A stretch of 32,203 nt of DNA from an uncultured Eubacteriales bacterium (GTDB taxonomy: Bacteria > Bacillota > Clostridia > Oscillospirales > Oscillospiraceae). Under the pieces are notes generated by a model, which was given only the letters and a program-made list of their open reading frames with translations, was not told the DNA's origin and did not search any database. The position numbers and the translations under genes were made by a program. Shown piece by piece: positions 8,249 through 16,149 of the stretch (positions are counted from its first letter, which is position 1; each line of letters begins with the position of its first letter). The stretch is from the NCBI GenBank assembly GCA_900543085.1, contig UQQF01000021.1, positions 1 through 32,203 on the forward strand, in the 5' to 3' direction.

Positions 8249-8776
8249 TTGGAGACTAAGCGTAAGACGACGTTCGGCGCGTGGCTGGCCACGTTCGTGC
8301 TGTGCTACTTCTTCTGGATACTGCTGACAGGCTCGTTCGCGTGGCAGGAGCTGGTCGCGGGGGCGATAGTGTCGGCGGGAGTGGCGCTGTTTTCGGCGCG
8401 CTGGTTCGTGCACGAGCATCCGTACTGGTTCTTTGGCAAGCACCTGTTCATCCTCATCTGGTACTGTGTGGCCATCTTCCCCTGGGAGCTGCTGAAGGCC
8501 AACTGGGACATGGCAAAGCGCTCGCTCAGCCCCAAGCTGAACATAAACCCGGGGATAGTCAGAGTCCCGGTGGACGTCCCCACCGAGTACGGCAAGACCA
8601 TGCTGGCCAACTCCATCACGCTCACGCCCGGTACCATCACGATGGACATAGACGAGCGGCAGGGTCAGACCTGGTATTACATCCACTGGATAGACGTGCA
8701 GGAGACCGACCGTGAGGCCGCCGGAGACGCCATCAAGGGACGCATGGAAAAATGGGTGAGGAGGATATGGCAATGA
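8249..8776 (+). CDS. mrpE: MrpE/MnhE-type Na+/H+ antiporter subunit (MbhA-like)
   Basis: This 175-residue membrane subunit has N-terminal hydrophobic helices (LATFVLCYFFWILLTG, then the segment around LVAGAIVSAGVALF and LFILIWYCVAIFPWELL). A soluble C-terminal part carries the MrpE hallmarks NSITLTPGTITMD and WYYIHWIDV. In Mbh hydrogenases this family forms part of the ion-translocating arm. Translation starts at TTG 8249, six bases after AGGAGGT. The stop overlaps the mrpF start in ATGA. Confidence 0.92.
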   Translation: METKRKTTFGAWLATFVLCYFFWILLTGSFAWQELVAGAIVSAGVALFSARWFVHEHPYWFFGKHLFILIWYCVAIFPWELLKANWDMAKRSLSPKLNINPGIVRVPVDVPTEYGKTMLANSITLTPGTITMDIDERQGQTWYYIHWIDVQETDREAAGDAIKGRMEKWVRRIWQ

Positions 8777-9027
8777 TCGAGCTTGTTTACTTTGCCATCT
8801 TCTATGTGCTTTGCTGCTTCATAGTCATATGGCGGCTGATAAAGGGACCCTCTGCCCCCGACAGGGTCGTGGTGGGCGACTGCGTGGACGTGCTCACGGA
8901 CATGGCGCTGGTGCTTGTGGCCATGTACTCCGGGCGCGGCATCTACCTTGACATAGCTATAGTCACCGCCATACTCGGCTTCCTGAGCCAGGTGCTCATC
9001 GGTAAGTATCTGGAGGGAACGCTATGA
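8773..9027 (+). CDS. mrpF: MrpF/MnhF-type antiporter subunit (MbhB-like)
   Basis: A small integral membrane protein of 84 residues with three predicted helices. The sequence RLIKGPSAPDRVVVGDCVD is the MrpF signature, including the conserved Pro-Asp-Arg. The start at 8773 is favoured because GGAGG lies eight bases upstream and the ATG overlaps the mrpE stop (ATGA). Two earlier in-frame ATGs lie on or too near the ribosome binding site. It ends in another ATGA overlap with mrpG. Confidence 0.92.
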   Translation: MIELVYFAIFYVLCCFIVIWRLIKGPSAPDRVVVGDCVDVLTDMALVLVAMYSGRGIYLDIAIVTAILGFLSQVLIGKYLEGTL

Positions 9028-9443
9028 ACATCGTGCTCAGAGTCATCATCGACATATTCATCCTCGGCGGCTGCTTCTTCGCCCTGGCCGGGGCGGTGGG
9101 CATAGTGCGTATGCCGGACACCTTCTCGCGTATGCAGAGCTCCACCAACATCACCACGCTGGGCGTGCTGCTTACGCTGATAGGCGCGCTGCTGTACTGC
9201 ATCTTCGTCATGCACAGCTGGGGCAGCGCGGCAAAGGTGGTCGTGATAGGCGTGCTGACCGTCCTGGCGAACCCCGTCGGCGGACACGCGATAGCCCGCG
9301 CGGCCTACAGGATAGGCATCAGGCCGCAGCGCGAGCTGGTGATCGACGACCTGGCAGACCCCGAGGCATGTGCGGAGCCGGAGGCGGCCGAGGACGCCGC
9401 CGCTGAGCTCCCTGCGGTGGAAAAGGAGGGTGAGCAGGCATGA
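9024..9443 (+). CDS. mrpG: MrpG/MnhG-type antiporter subunit (MbhC-like)
   Basis: 139 residues with three membrane helices. The block GIVRMPDTFSRMQSSTNITTLG is the MrpG signature. A hydrophilic, acid-rich tail after about residue 105 (EPEAAEDAAAELPAVEKEGE) is longer than in typical MrpG and probably lies in the cytoplasm. Both ends overlap their neighbours by ATGA, so it should be translated with the rest of the Mrp block. Confidence 0.92.
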   Translation: MNIVLRVIIDIFILGGCFFALAGAVGIVRMPDTFSRMQSSTNITTLGVLLTLIGALLYCIFVMHSWGSAAKVVVIGVLTVLANPVGGHAIARAAYRIGIRPQRELVIDDLADPEACAEPEAAEDAAAELPAVEKEGEQA

Positions 9444-9700
9444 TAACCCCGGTATACATCCTCAATACGCTTATCATTCTCGGCATAGTCGTCTGCGCCG
9501 TGCTGACCGTGACGGTCAAGCGCACGCTCTCGAGCATCATCTGCATGGCCGGCTGCGGCGCCTTCGTCTCGCTGGAGTTCATAATGCTCCAGGCGCCTGA
9601 CGTGGCCATAGCCGAGGCGGCCGTCGGCGTCGTGCTCACGACGATAATCTTCGTCGTGGCGCTGCGCAAGACCGGCGGAAAGGGGGAGGACGAGAAGTGA
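9440..9700 (+). CDS. mbhD: MbhD-like (DUF4040) hydrogenase/antiporter subunit
   Basis: A short, strongly hydrophobic protein (86 residues, about three helices). The segment SLEFIMLQAPDVAIAEAAVG is the conserved core of the MbhD/DUF4040 domain, which corresponds to the C-terminal part of MrpA in normal Mrp antiporters. Having it as a separate gene is a mark of Mbh-type complexes. It overlaps both neighbours: ATGA with mrpG, and GTGA with mbhE. Confidence 0.9.
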   Translation: MITPVYILNTLIILGIVVCAVLTVTVKRTLSSIICMAGCGAFVSLEFIMLQAPDVAIAEAAVGVVLTTIIFVVALRKTGGKGEDEK

Positions 9701-10050
9701 AAAAGCTGATAATGGCTATCTCGCTCATAATCATCCTGGGCGTCGGCATCTACTCCGTGGCCTATATGCAGAGCAACATCCCCATAACCTACGACGGGCG
9801 CGGAACCGACGTGTATGAGCTGCAGCAGAACCCCGAAAACTACGACACGTCGAACCCCGACGGCGTGGCCAGCATCATGGTTCAGGAGAACCTGGCCAAG
9901 ACCCACGCTGTCAACAACGTCACCGCCATAGTCTTCGACTTCCGAGGCTACGACACCCTGGGCGAGAGCTTCGTCCTGCTCATCGCCATAACCGGCGCGA
10001 CCGTCATACTCCGGCGCAAGCGCGACAGATGGGAGGGCGGCAAGAAGTGA
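9697..10050 (+). CDS. mbhE: MbhE-like hydrogenase membrane subunit
   Basis: This 117-residue protein has one N-terminal helix (LIMAISLIIILGVGIYSVAY), a hydrophilic loop of about 60 residues and a second helix (ESFVLLIAITGATVIL) ending in a basic tail. The NVTAIVFDFRGYDTLGE block is the MbhE/MrpA C-terminal signature, with the conserved RGYDTLGE motif. Start is GTG 9697 in a GTGA overlap with mbhD, with GGGGGAGG upstream. Its stop overlaps the GTG start of mrpB. Confidence 0.9.
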   Translation: MKKLIMAISLIIILGVGIYSVAYMQSNIPITYDGRGTDVYELQQNPENYDTSNPDGVASIMVQENLAKTHAVNNVTAIVFDFRGYDTLGESFVLLIAITGATVILRRKRDRWEGGKK

Positions 10051-10553
10051 AAAAGAACTGGAAACGCGACGACCTGATAGTCAGGAGCCTTGCGGACAGC
10101 TATCTGCCCATTGCGCTGGTGCTGGGCTTCTACGTCATCCTCCACGGCAACATCAGCCCCGGCGGCGGCTTCCAGGGCGGCGTCCTGGCGGCCAGCGGCG
10201 TGCTGCTGCTCTACCTGGGCTACGGCTTCCGAGGCGTGGCCACGGCGCTGAACATGGAGCGCATGCACAAGCTGGAGGCCATAGGCGCGATAGCCTACGT
10301 GCTGTTTGCAATGCTCGGAATCTTCGCCGGATACAACTTCTGCCGCAACATCCTCTGGAACAGCGGCGAGATAGGCGATCTGTGGAGCGCGGGCACGATC
10401 TCGCTGATGAACTACTCCGTCGGCTTCAAGGTGCTGACGGGCGTCGGATTCCTGCTGCTGCTCATCATCGCCCTGCTGGCGACGGGCGAGGATGACGAGC
10501 ACGACGGCACCATCACCACCACCGAGCATGAGGAAGGGGGCGCGTCCAAATGA
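10047..10553 (+). CDS. mrpB: MrpB/MnhB-type antiporter subunit (MbhF-like)
   Basis: 168 residues with about four membrane helices. HGNISPGGGFQGGVLAASG is the MrpB signature. The start is taken as GTG 10047, in a GTGA overlap with the mbhE stop and nine bases after GGGAGGG; an in-frame ATG 18 bases earlier overlaps that ribosome binding site. The acidic, histidine-containing C-terminal tail (DDEHDGTITTTEHEEGG) is hydrophilic. Confidence 0.92.
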   Translation: MKKNWKRDDLIVRSLADSYLPIALVLGFYVILHGNISPGGGFQGGVLAASGVLLLYLGYGFRGVATALNMERMHKLEAIGAIAYVLFAMLGIFAGYNFCRNILWNSGEIGDLWSAGTISLMNYSVGFKVLTGVGFLLLLIIALLATGEDDEHDGTITTTEHEEGGASK

Positions 10554-10900
10554 TGCTGGCCAACTACATAGGCGCGATCGCCCTCATCGTCATAGGCTTC
10601 TACGCCATGATAACCAAGCGCGACATCATCAAGATAGTCGTCGGCATGGGCATCGTGGACTACGGCCTGAACCTCATGATAGTCTCCATCGGCTTCAACG
10701 AAGGCGGCACAGCGCCGATCTTCACGTTCGGCGAGCTGACCAGCGGTATGTACTTCGTAGACCCCGTGCCCCAGGCGCTGACGCTGACGAGCATAGTCAT
10801 AGGCGCCTGCGTGACGGCCATGGCGCTGGCGCTGTGCGTGCGCATCTACAAGGAGTACGGCACGGTCGACTCGCATGAGATAAGGAGGCTGCACGGATGA
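10550..10900 (+). CDS. mrpC: MrpC/MnhC/NuoK-like antiporter subunit (MbhG-like)
   Basis: 116 residues with three helices. The pattern FYAMITKRDIIKIVVGMGIVDYGLNLM matches the conserved NuoK/MrpC 'KRNLIKxxIGLxxLxxxxNL' region, and DPVPQALTLTSIVIG is the MrpC signature in the third helix. It is a homologue of complex I NuoK and forms part of the proton path. It overlaps mrpB and mrpD by ATGA. Confidence 0.93.
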   Translation: MMLANYIGAIALIVIGFYAMITKRDIIKIVVGMGIVDYGLNLMIVSIGFNEGGTAPIFTFGELTSGMYFVDPVPQALTLTSIVIGACVTAMALALCVRIYKEYGTVDSHEIRRLHG

Positions 10901-12813
10901 ACTACGACGTCTACATGCACTTCCCCGTGCTGGCCATCATGACGCTGTTTGTCGGCGCCTTCCTCGTGACGCTGGTCGGCAAGCACGAGCGGGCGAGGAA
11001 CATCATAGCCGGGTGCGCAGTGCTGATATCCTTCACGCTGCTCGCGCTGCTGGTGAAGCCCGTCATGGTGGACGGCGAGATAATCGTCTACTGGATGGGC
11101 AACTGGGAGCCTGTCGAGGGCTACGCCATAGGCATAGCGATAGAGGTCGACGCGCTGAGCCTGTTTTTCGGCCTGCTCATCACCATCGCCGTGGCCTGCT
11201 CGTGCTTCTACTCCTACCAGTACATACGGCAGGACGACGCCAGGGGCAGCTACTTCACGCTGTACCTGATGCTCTCCGGCGGCGTGCTGGGCATCGTCCT
11301 CTCGGGCGACCTGTTCAACATCTACGTCATGCTCGAGGTCATGACCTTCGCCGCGGTCGGCCTGACGGCCTTCCGCACCTGGAACCCCAACGCCAGGGAG
11401 GCGGCGTTCAAGTACCTGGTTGTCGGCTCCATCGGCTCCACCTGCGCGCTGCTGGGCACGGCGCTGATCTACGCGCAGTGCCACACGCTGAACCTGGCTC
11501 AGATAAGCGCGATACTCCCCGACAACCTCAACCCCACCACGGTGCTGGCCTTTGCCCTGCTCTTTGCGGGCTTCGGCTGCAAGAGCTTCATGTTCCCGTT
11601 CCACCCCATCGCGGCCGACGCGCACGGCGCGGCGCCGAGCAGCGTCTCGGTGCTCATATCCGGCGTGTTCACCAAGACGGGCGTGTACGGCATCATCCGA
11701 GTGAGCTACTTCCTGTTCCGCACGATGGGGCTCTCCAGCGTGCAGACGATGGTGGTATTCATCGGCTGCCTGAGCATGTTCGTGTGCGTGACCATGGCGC
11801 TCAACCAGCACGACTTCAAGCGCCTGCTGGCCTTCCACTCGATAAGCCAGATAGGCTATGTCCTCACCAGCCTGGGTCTGTGCACCGCCCTCGGCATCGC
11901 GGGCGGACTGTACCACGCCATCAACCACACGCTGTTCAAGGGGCTGCTGTTCCTCACCGCCGGCAGCGTGCTGTACGCCACCGGCACCACCTACCTTGAA
12001 AACCTCGGCGGCCTGGCGCGGAAGATGCCCAAGACCACGATACTGTTTCTGATAGGCGCGTTCTCCATAAGCGGCATACCGCCGTTCAACGGCTTCTACT
12101 CCAAGTGGCTCATCTACCAGGCCACGTTTGAGAAGGCCGCGGAGACGGGCAGCATAGGCTACGCGCTCGTCACCGTGGTGTGCGTCGTCACCAGCGTGCT
12201 CACGCTGGCCAGCTTCATCAAGGTGGGGCACAGCGTGTTCTTCGGACAGAGCCGGCCGGAGCTGGCCGACGTGAAGGATCCGCCGCTGGGTATGCGCATA
12301 CCGATGTGGATACTCGCCGCGCTCTGCCTGCTGACGGGACTTTTCCCGAACCTGATGCTCAACTACATCATCATCCCCGCCACGAACGCGGTGTACAACG
12401 CCGTGCCGTATATCGACACCGCGATGGGCAGCGGCTACGCCGCCGAACACCTCGCGAGCACGGCGCCGCTCATGGATGGCAGGCTGACCGCGATAGGCGC
12501 CTGGCAGCCGATAAGCTGGCTTATCCTGTTCGTCGTGGTGCTGGCCGCGCTGTTCCTCTGCTCGCTCATGGGCCGCTCCAACCGCGCATCCGGCGCCGAG
12601 AGCGACAGTAAGCACGCCGTGTTCTTCGGCGGCGAGCAGGCCGAGTATTCGCACATCTCCGGCGGCGACCTGTTCTGGGGCTTCAAGCACAATCTGAGGC
12701 ACTACCTGGGATTCATGTCGCGCGTGCACACGGGCGTTACAAACGACTACGTGCTCTGGGGCGTGACGGCCACGGCCGTGATAATCGCCTACTGCTTCGT
12801 GTTCGTACTGTGA
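10897..12813 (+). CDS. mrpD: MrpD/NuoN-like proton-translocating subunit (MbhH-like) with C-terminal extension
   Basis: The large antiporter-like subunit (638 residues), homologous to NuoL/M/N. Conserved blocks include FGLLITIAVACSCFYSYQYI, LSGDLFNIYVMLEVMTFAAVGL (with the key glutamate), KSFMFPFHPIAADAHG (the transmembrane lysine), FKRLLAFHSISQIGY and HTLFKGLLFLTAGS. The normal 14-helix core ends near residue 505. About 130 more residues follow, with a helix (WLILFVVVLAALFLCSLMG), an amphipathic stretch with SGGDLFWGFKHNL and HTGVTNDYVLWG, and a last helix. That extension resembles the tails of NuoL/HyfB-type subunits, or a fused MbhI. The core MrpD role is firm; the tail assignment is inference. 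Confidence 0.93.
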   Translation: MNYDVYMHFPVLAIMTLFVGAFLVTLVGKHERARNIIAGCAVLISFTLLALLVKPVMVDGEIIVYWMGNWEPVEGYAIGIAIEVDALSLFFGLLITIAVACSCFYSYQYIRQDDARGSYFTLYLMLSGGVLGIVLSGDLFNIYVMLEVMTFAAVGLTAFRTWNPNAREAAFKYLVVGSIGSTCALLGTALIYAQCHTLNLAQISAILPDNLNPTTVLAFALLFAGFGCKSFMFPFHPIAADAHGAAPSSVSVLISGVFTKTGVYGIIRVSYFLFRTMGLSSVQTMVVFIGCLSMFVCVTMALNQHDFKRLLAFHSISQIGYVLTSLGLCTALGIAGGLYHAINHTLFKGLLFLTAGSVLYATGTTYLENLGGLARKMPKTTILFLIGAFSISGIPPFNGFYSKWLIYQATFEKAAETGSIGYALVTVVCVVTSVLTLASFIKVGHSVFFGQSRPELADVKDPPLGMRIPMWILAALCLLTGLFPNLMLNYIIIPATNAVYNAVPYIDTAMGSGYAAEHLASTAPLMDGRLTAIGAWQPISWLILFVVVLAALFLCSLMGRSNRASGAESDSKHAVFFGGEQAEYSHISGGDLFWGFKHNLRHYLGFMSRVHTGVTNDYVLWGVTATAVIIAYCFVFVL

Positions 12814-12825
12814 GGAGGGCTGACT

Positions 12826-13785
12826 ATGGATATTATTGACATCTTGATTTACGCAGTCAACATCCTCATCTTCCCCGGACTGCTGTTCACCTGCCTGTTC
12901 GGGCTGTGGCTGGCCGGCATAGACCGCAAGGTCGTGGCGCGTATGCAAAAGCGCAAGGGGCCGCCCATAACCCAGCCGGCCTGGGACTTCCTCAAGCTGA
13001 TGGGCAAGGAGTGCATCGTGCCGGCCACGGCCGCGCGCACCACCTTCCTGGCCGCGCCCTGGCTGGGGCTGGCGAGCCTCGTCGTGACCGTGCTGTTCAT
13101 ACCCATAGGCGGCTATCAGGCCTTTGGCGTGAACGGCGACACGGTGGTAATCCTCTACCTCATGACCATACCCACGCTGGCCATGATACTCGGCGGCAGC
13201 GCCTCCGGCTCGCCCTTCGCGGGCGTGGGCTCGTCGCGCACGATGGTCGCCATAATGAGCTACGAGCTCCCGCTGATACTCATTTTCCTGGCCGTCGGCA
13301 GAGCCGCCACAGCCGGGATGGGCGTGACCTTCTCGCTGGGACACATAACCCTGGCGCAGTACCTACTCGACCCGTTCATCCTCGACTGGAGGCTGATCCC
13401 GGCTGCGATAGCCATGCTGCTGGTCGTCCCCTGCGAGGTGGGACAGCAGCCGTTTGACGTCGGCGAGGCCGAAACGGAGATCTGCGAAGGTCCCCTGGTC
13501 GAGTACTCGGGCGCTCCGCTCGCGGTGTTCAAGCTCTCGCACGCCGTGAAGATGTTCGTCATGACGGCGCTGTTCTGCGCGCTGTTCCTCGGCGGCATAA
13601 CGACGGGCATGCTCTGGCTGGACGTCATAATAACGCTGGCGTTCTGCACCGTGGTTACGCTGGTCTGCATGTCGCTGCTGCACGCCATAACGGCGCGCTT
13701 CAGGGTCGAGCAGCTCTTTAAATTCTTCTGGACCGTGGTCAGCGGGCTGGCGCTCATAAGCCTGCTGCTGGTCTGGTTCTGCTAG
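12826..13785 (+). CDS. mbhM: NuoH-like membrane subunit of the hydrogenase (MbhM/EchB-like)
   Basis: 319 residues with about eight membrane helices. The NuoH/EchB signatures are present: LAGIDRKVVARMQKRKGPPITQPAWDFLKL near residue 30-60 and DVGEAETEICEGPLVEYSG near residue 210-225, the acid-rich loop that couples the redox module to the membrane arm. It anchors the small and large subunits. GGAGGG precedes the ATG; the gap to mrpD is 12 bases and to mbhJ 11 bases. Confidence 0.94.
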   Translation: MDIIDILIYAVNILIFPGLLFTCLFGLWLAGIDRKVVARMQKRKGPPITQPAWDFLKLMGKECIVPATAARTTFLAAPWLGLASLVVTVLFIPIGGYQAFGVNGDTVVILYLMTIPTLAMILGGSASGSPFAGVGSSRTMVAIMSYELPLILIFLAVGRAATAGMGVTFSLGHITLAQYLLDPFILDWRLIPAAIAMLLVVPCEVGQQPFDVGEAETEICEGPLVEYSGAPLAVFKLSHAVKMFVMTALFCALFLGGITTGMLWLDVIITLAFCTVVTLVCMSLLHAITARFRVEQLFKFFWTVVSGLALISLLLVWFC

Positions 13786-13796
13786 GGAGGGTCGGT

Positions 13797-14237
13797 ATGT
13801 TCAAAAAGTTAGTCGACAAGGCGGCCGGCAAGTCGCCCTGGCTCTTCCACATCAACGCGGGAAGCTGCAACGGCTGCGACATCGAGCTTGTCGCCGTGCT
13901 CACGCCGCGCTACGACGCCGAGCGTCTGGGCTTCAAGCTGGCCGGCACGCCGCGCCACGCTGACATCGTCGTGGTCAGCGGCCCCGTCACCGTGCAGAGC
14001 CTGGATCGCGTCCTGCGCACCATAGAGCAGGTGCCGGAACCGCGCGTCATAGTCACGCTCGGCTCCTGCCCGCGCAGCTGCAACGTGTTCAAGGGCAGCT
14101 ACTCCGTGGCCGGCCCCCTGGACAAGTACGTGCCCATCGACGTCTCCATCGCGGGCTGCGCCCCCAAGCCGGAGGCCATCATCGACGGCCTGGCGCTCGC
14201 GGCGAAGATACTCAAAGAGAAAAGGGAGGCGAAGTAA
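13797..14237 (+). CDS. mbhJ: NuoB-like [NiFe] hydrogenase small subunit (MbhJ/EchC-like)
   Basis: A 146-residue soluble subunit binding the [4Fe-4S] cluster closest to the nickel site. Cluster ligands are visible as NAGSCNGCDIE (Cys24, Cys27), LGSCPRSC (Cys91, with an extra Cys95) and AGCAPKPEAI (Cys121). The usual motif is GCPPKP, so one proline is alanine here. It lacks the long C-terminal domain of group 1 small subunits, as expected for group 4. It is followed directly, without a gap, by the ferredoxin subunit. Confidence 0.93.
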   Translation: MFKKLVDKAAGKSPWLFHINAGSCNGCDIELVAVLTPRYDAERLGFKLAGTPRHADIVVVSGPVTVQSLDRVLRTIEQVPEPRVIVTLGSCPRSCNVFKGSYSVAGPLDKYVPIDVSIAGCAPKPEAIIDGLALAAKILKEKREAK

Positions 14238-14861
14238 ATGCTGCCTTTCATCAAAGAGGCCGTGACGCAGCTTTTTTCCAAGCCCAGCACAGAGAAGTAC
14301 CCCGCGGTCGACGCCCCGGCTCCCGAGGGCTACAGGGGCAGGATCGTCTTCCACGCCGACAGGTGCATCTCCTGCGGCATGTGCGAGCGGGTCTGCGCCG
14401 GCGGCGCCATCAGCACTACCGCCGTGGACACGGAGGAGGGGCAGCTCATTACCCGCCGCTTCTTCCTCGGCTCGTGCACCTTCTGCGCCAACTGCGCCGA
14501 CTTCTGCGTCAAGAACGCCATCGAGCTCACGACAGACTACCACATGGTAGCCCGCGACGAGAGCGAGCTGGTGGTCGAGGGCACCTACCTCAAGAAAAAG
14601 CCCGCGCCCAAAAAGCCCGCCGCCCCGGCCGCCGAGTCCTGCCAGGCCGAGCCGGAGACCCCGGCCGTGCAGCCGCGCGACGACGGCCTGCCGGTGAGCG
14701 ACCCGAGCAAGTGCGTCTACTGCACCCTCTGCGCCAAGAAGTGCCCCGCCGGAGCCATCACCGTCGACCGCGCCGCCAAGACGTGGACGCTCGACGAGGA
14801 AAAGTGCATCGGCTGCGGCACCTGCCACGAGGTCTGCCCCAAGAAGTGCATTATTATGTAA
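14238..14861 (+). CDS. mbhN: Polyferredoxin subunit (MbhN/NuoI-like) with four [4Fe-4S] motifs
   Basis: This 207-residue subunit takes electrons from reduced ferredoxin and passes them to the small subunit. The N-terminal NuoI-like part has two motifs, Cys43/46/49/53 and Cys80/83/86/90. A Lys/Ala/Pro-rich linker (residues about 119-148) then leads to a second 2x[4Fe-4S] domain with Cys159/162/165/169 and Cys190/193/196/200. Standard MbhN and EchF proteins have two clusters, so this is a fusion with an added ferredoxin-like domain. The first motif lacks the proline that usually follows the last cysteine. It is the last gene of the operon. Confidence 0.93.
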   Translation: MLPFIKEAVTQLFSKPSTEKYPAVDAPAPEGYRGRIVFHADRCISCGMCERVCAGGAISTTAVDTEEGQLITRRFFLGSCTFCANCADFCVKNAIELTTDYHMVARDESELVVEGTYLKKKPAPKKPAAPAAESCQAEPETPAVQPRDDGLPVSDPSKCVYCTLCAKKCPAGAITVDRAAKTWTLDEEKCIGCGTCHEVCPKKCIIM

Positions 14862-14880
14862 ACCAAACTCAGCCAAAACA

Positions 14881-14917
14881 ACCGGCTCCGCCATCACGGC
14901 GGAGCCGGTCGTTTTTT
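14881..14917 (+). terminator. Bidirectional terminator closing the hydrogenase operon
   Basis: A perfect 12-bp stem (14881-14892 with 14898-14909) with loop ATCAC is followed by CGTTTTTT on plus and by TTGTTTT on minus. It separates the convergent hydrogenase operon and the CMD gene. Confidence 0.9.
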
Positions 14918-14923
14918 CCCGTC

Positions 14924-15679
14924 TCAGGCGGGGAGCAGTTCGTTTATGACGTTCAGGGCGTTGAGAGTCCTGGGGAAGCCGATGTAGGGGATGATGAGCG
15001 TCAGCGCGTCGAGCAGGACGTCGCGGTCGTTGCCGACGGCGGCGTTGCCGCACACGTGGCCGCGCAGTTGCGGCTCGCAGCCGCCCTGGGCGCAGAGTAT
15101 GCTGAAGGTCAGCAGCTCGCGGTCTTTGACGGAGATGCCGCCGCGGGTGTAGAAGTCGCCGAAGCACCAGGCGCTGAGGTAGTCCTGAATGTGCCTGGTG
15201 TCCTCGCCGGCGCTCTCGCGCATGGCGTCTATGCTCGCGCCGAAGATGGACTTCTGCGTGGCCAGGCCGTCGTCCAGGCGGCTGTCCTCCGTGACGGTGC
15301 CGAAGCGCTCCCCGGCGGGGAGGGATATGCCCCTGGCGGCGAGGGCGCGGTTCACGGCCTTGACGGCCATCTCGGCCTTGCCCATGCCGATGTAGGGCGC
15401 GCTCTGGTACACGGCCTCCTTTATCTGCGCCGGAGTGGCGCCCACGGAGAGCGCGGCGGCGGTGTGAAGCTCGACCTCGTCGGGCGTCTCGTTCGTGGCG
15501 GCGACGGCGAGGAGGATGAACTCGCGCAGCTTGGCGTCGAGCTTGATGTGCTCGTAGACCTCACCGTAGACCAGCCGCTCCTTTATAGCGGCGAAGTCGG
15601 GGTCGGTGGCGGACATGGGGCTTTTGGCGAGGCCGTAGAGGCGGCGCATGACCTCGCGGGACTGTTCCTTGCGATCCAT
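14924..15679 (-). CDS. Carboxymuconolactone decarboxylase (CMD) family protein, two-domain
   Basis: 251 residues forming two CMD-fold repeats. The first has EVELHTAAALSVGATPAQIKEAVYQSAPYIG, the second CEPQLRGHVCGN followed by LLDALTLIIPYIGFPRTLNALNVI. The family includes AhpD-like disulfide reductases and decarboxylases; no AhpD-type CxxC is seen, so the reaction is unknown. Its ribosome binding site (GGAGG) is inside the last codons of the cupin gene, three bases away, so the pair is translated together. A second two-domain CMD protein is encoded at 18145-18924. Confidence 0.88.
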   Translation of the reverse strand: MDRKEQSREVMRRLYGLAKSPMSATDPDFAAIKERLVYGEVYEHIKLDAKLREFILLAVAATNETPDEVELHTAAALSVGATPAQIKEAVYQSAPYIGMGKAEMAVKAVNRALAARGISLPAGERFGTVTEDSRLDDGLATQKSIFGASIDAMRESAGEDTRHIQDYLSAWCFGDFYTRGGISVKDRELLTFSILCAQGGCEPQLRGHVCGNAAVGNDRDVLLDALTLIIPYIGFPRTLNALNVINELLPA

Positions 15680-15682
15680 AGC

Positions 15683-16093
15683 TCAGGCCTCCAGCGCGGC
15701 GTACTGCACGTCGTCAACGGGCTCAAGCCAGTCGTTGGACACGTCCTCGCCGGGGACGGTGATGGCCACGTGCGCGAACCAGCTGTCCTTGGCGGCGCCG
15801 TGCCAGTGCTTGACGCCTACGGGGATGTTGACCACGTCGCCGGCGTGCAGCTCACGCGCGGGCTGACCCCACTCCTGGTACCAGCCGCGTCCGCCGGTGC
15901 ACAGCAGGATCTGTCCGCCGCCCTTGCCGGCGTTGTGGACGTGCCAGTTGTTGCGGCAGCCCGGCTCGAAGGTGACGTTCGCTATGCCTATCTGCTCCGT
16001 GCTGAGCGGGGCGAGATAGCTCTTGCCTATAAAATACTGCTCAAAGGCCTTGTTTTCCTCGCCGCGGGGGAAAATCGTGGTGAATTCAGACAT
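15683..16093 (-). CDS. Cupin domain protein
   Basis: 136 residues forming a single cupin barrel. The metal-binding motif 1 is NNWHVHNAGKGGGQ (His51, His53, Gln61) and motif 2 is PVGVKHWHGA (His96, His98). The WYQEWGQPARELHAGDVV block is typical of the small cupins that travel with CMD proteins. The start is ATG 16093 (MSEFTT), with GGAG upstream; a longer upstream reading frame runs through the MerR gene in another frame and is not real. It may act on a small aldehyde, quinone or lactone, but the substrate is unknown. Confidence 0.88.
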   Translation of the reverse strand: MSEFTTIFPRGEENKAFEQYFIGKSYLAPLSTEQIGIANVTFEPGCRNNWHVHNAGKGGGQILLCTGGRGWYQEWGQPARELHAGDVVNIPVGVKHWHGAAKDSWFAHVAITVPGEDVSNDWLEPVDDVQYAALEA

Positions 16094-16149
16094 GTAAGGT
16101 GCTCCTTTTATATAGAATTTGTTTTTAAACACAGTTTGCTCCGTCGGAC

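Noticed and set aside
10846..13344. 832-residue minus-strand open frame across the Mrp genes
   Set aside because: Its translation is a mass of His, Arg, Gly and Ala with no family motif, and the plus strand here encodes clear mrpC, mrpD and NuoH-like proteins.
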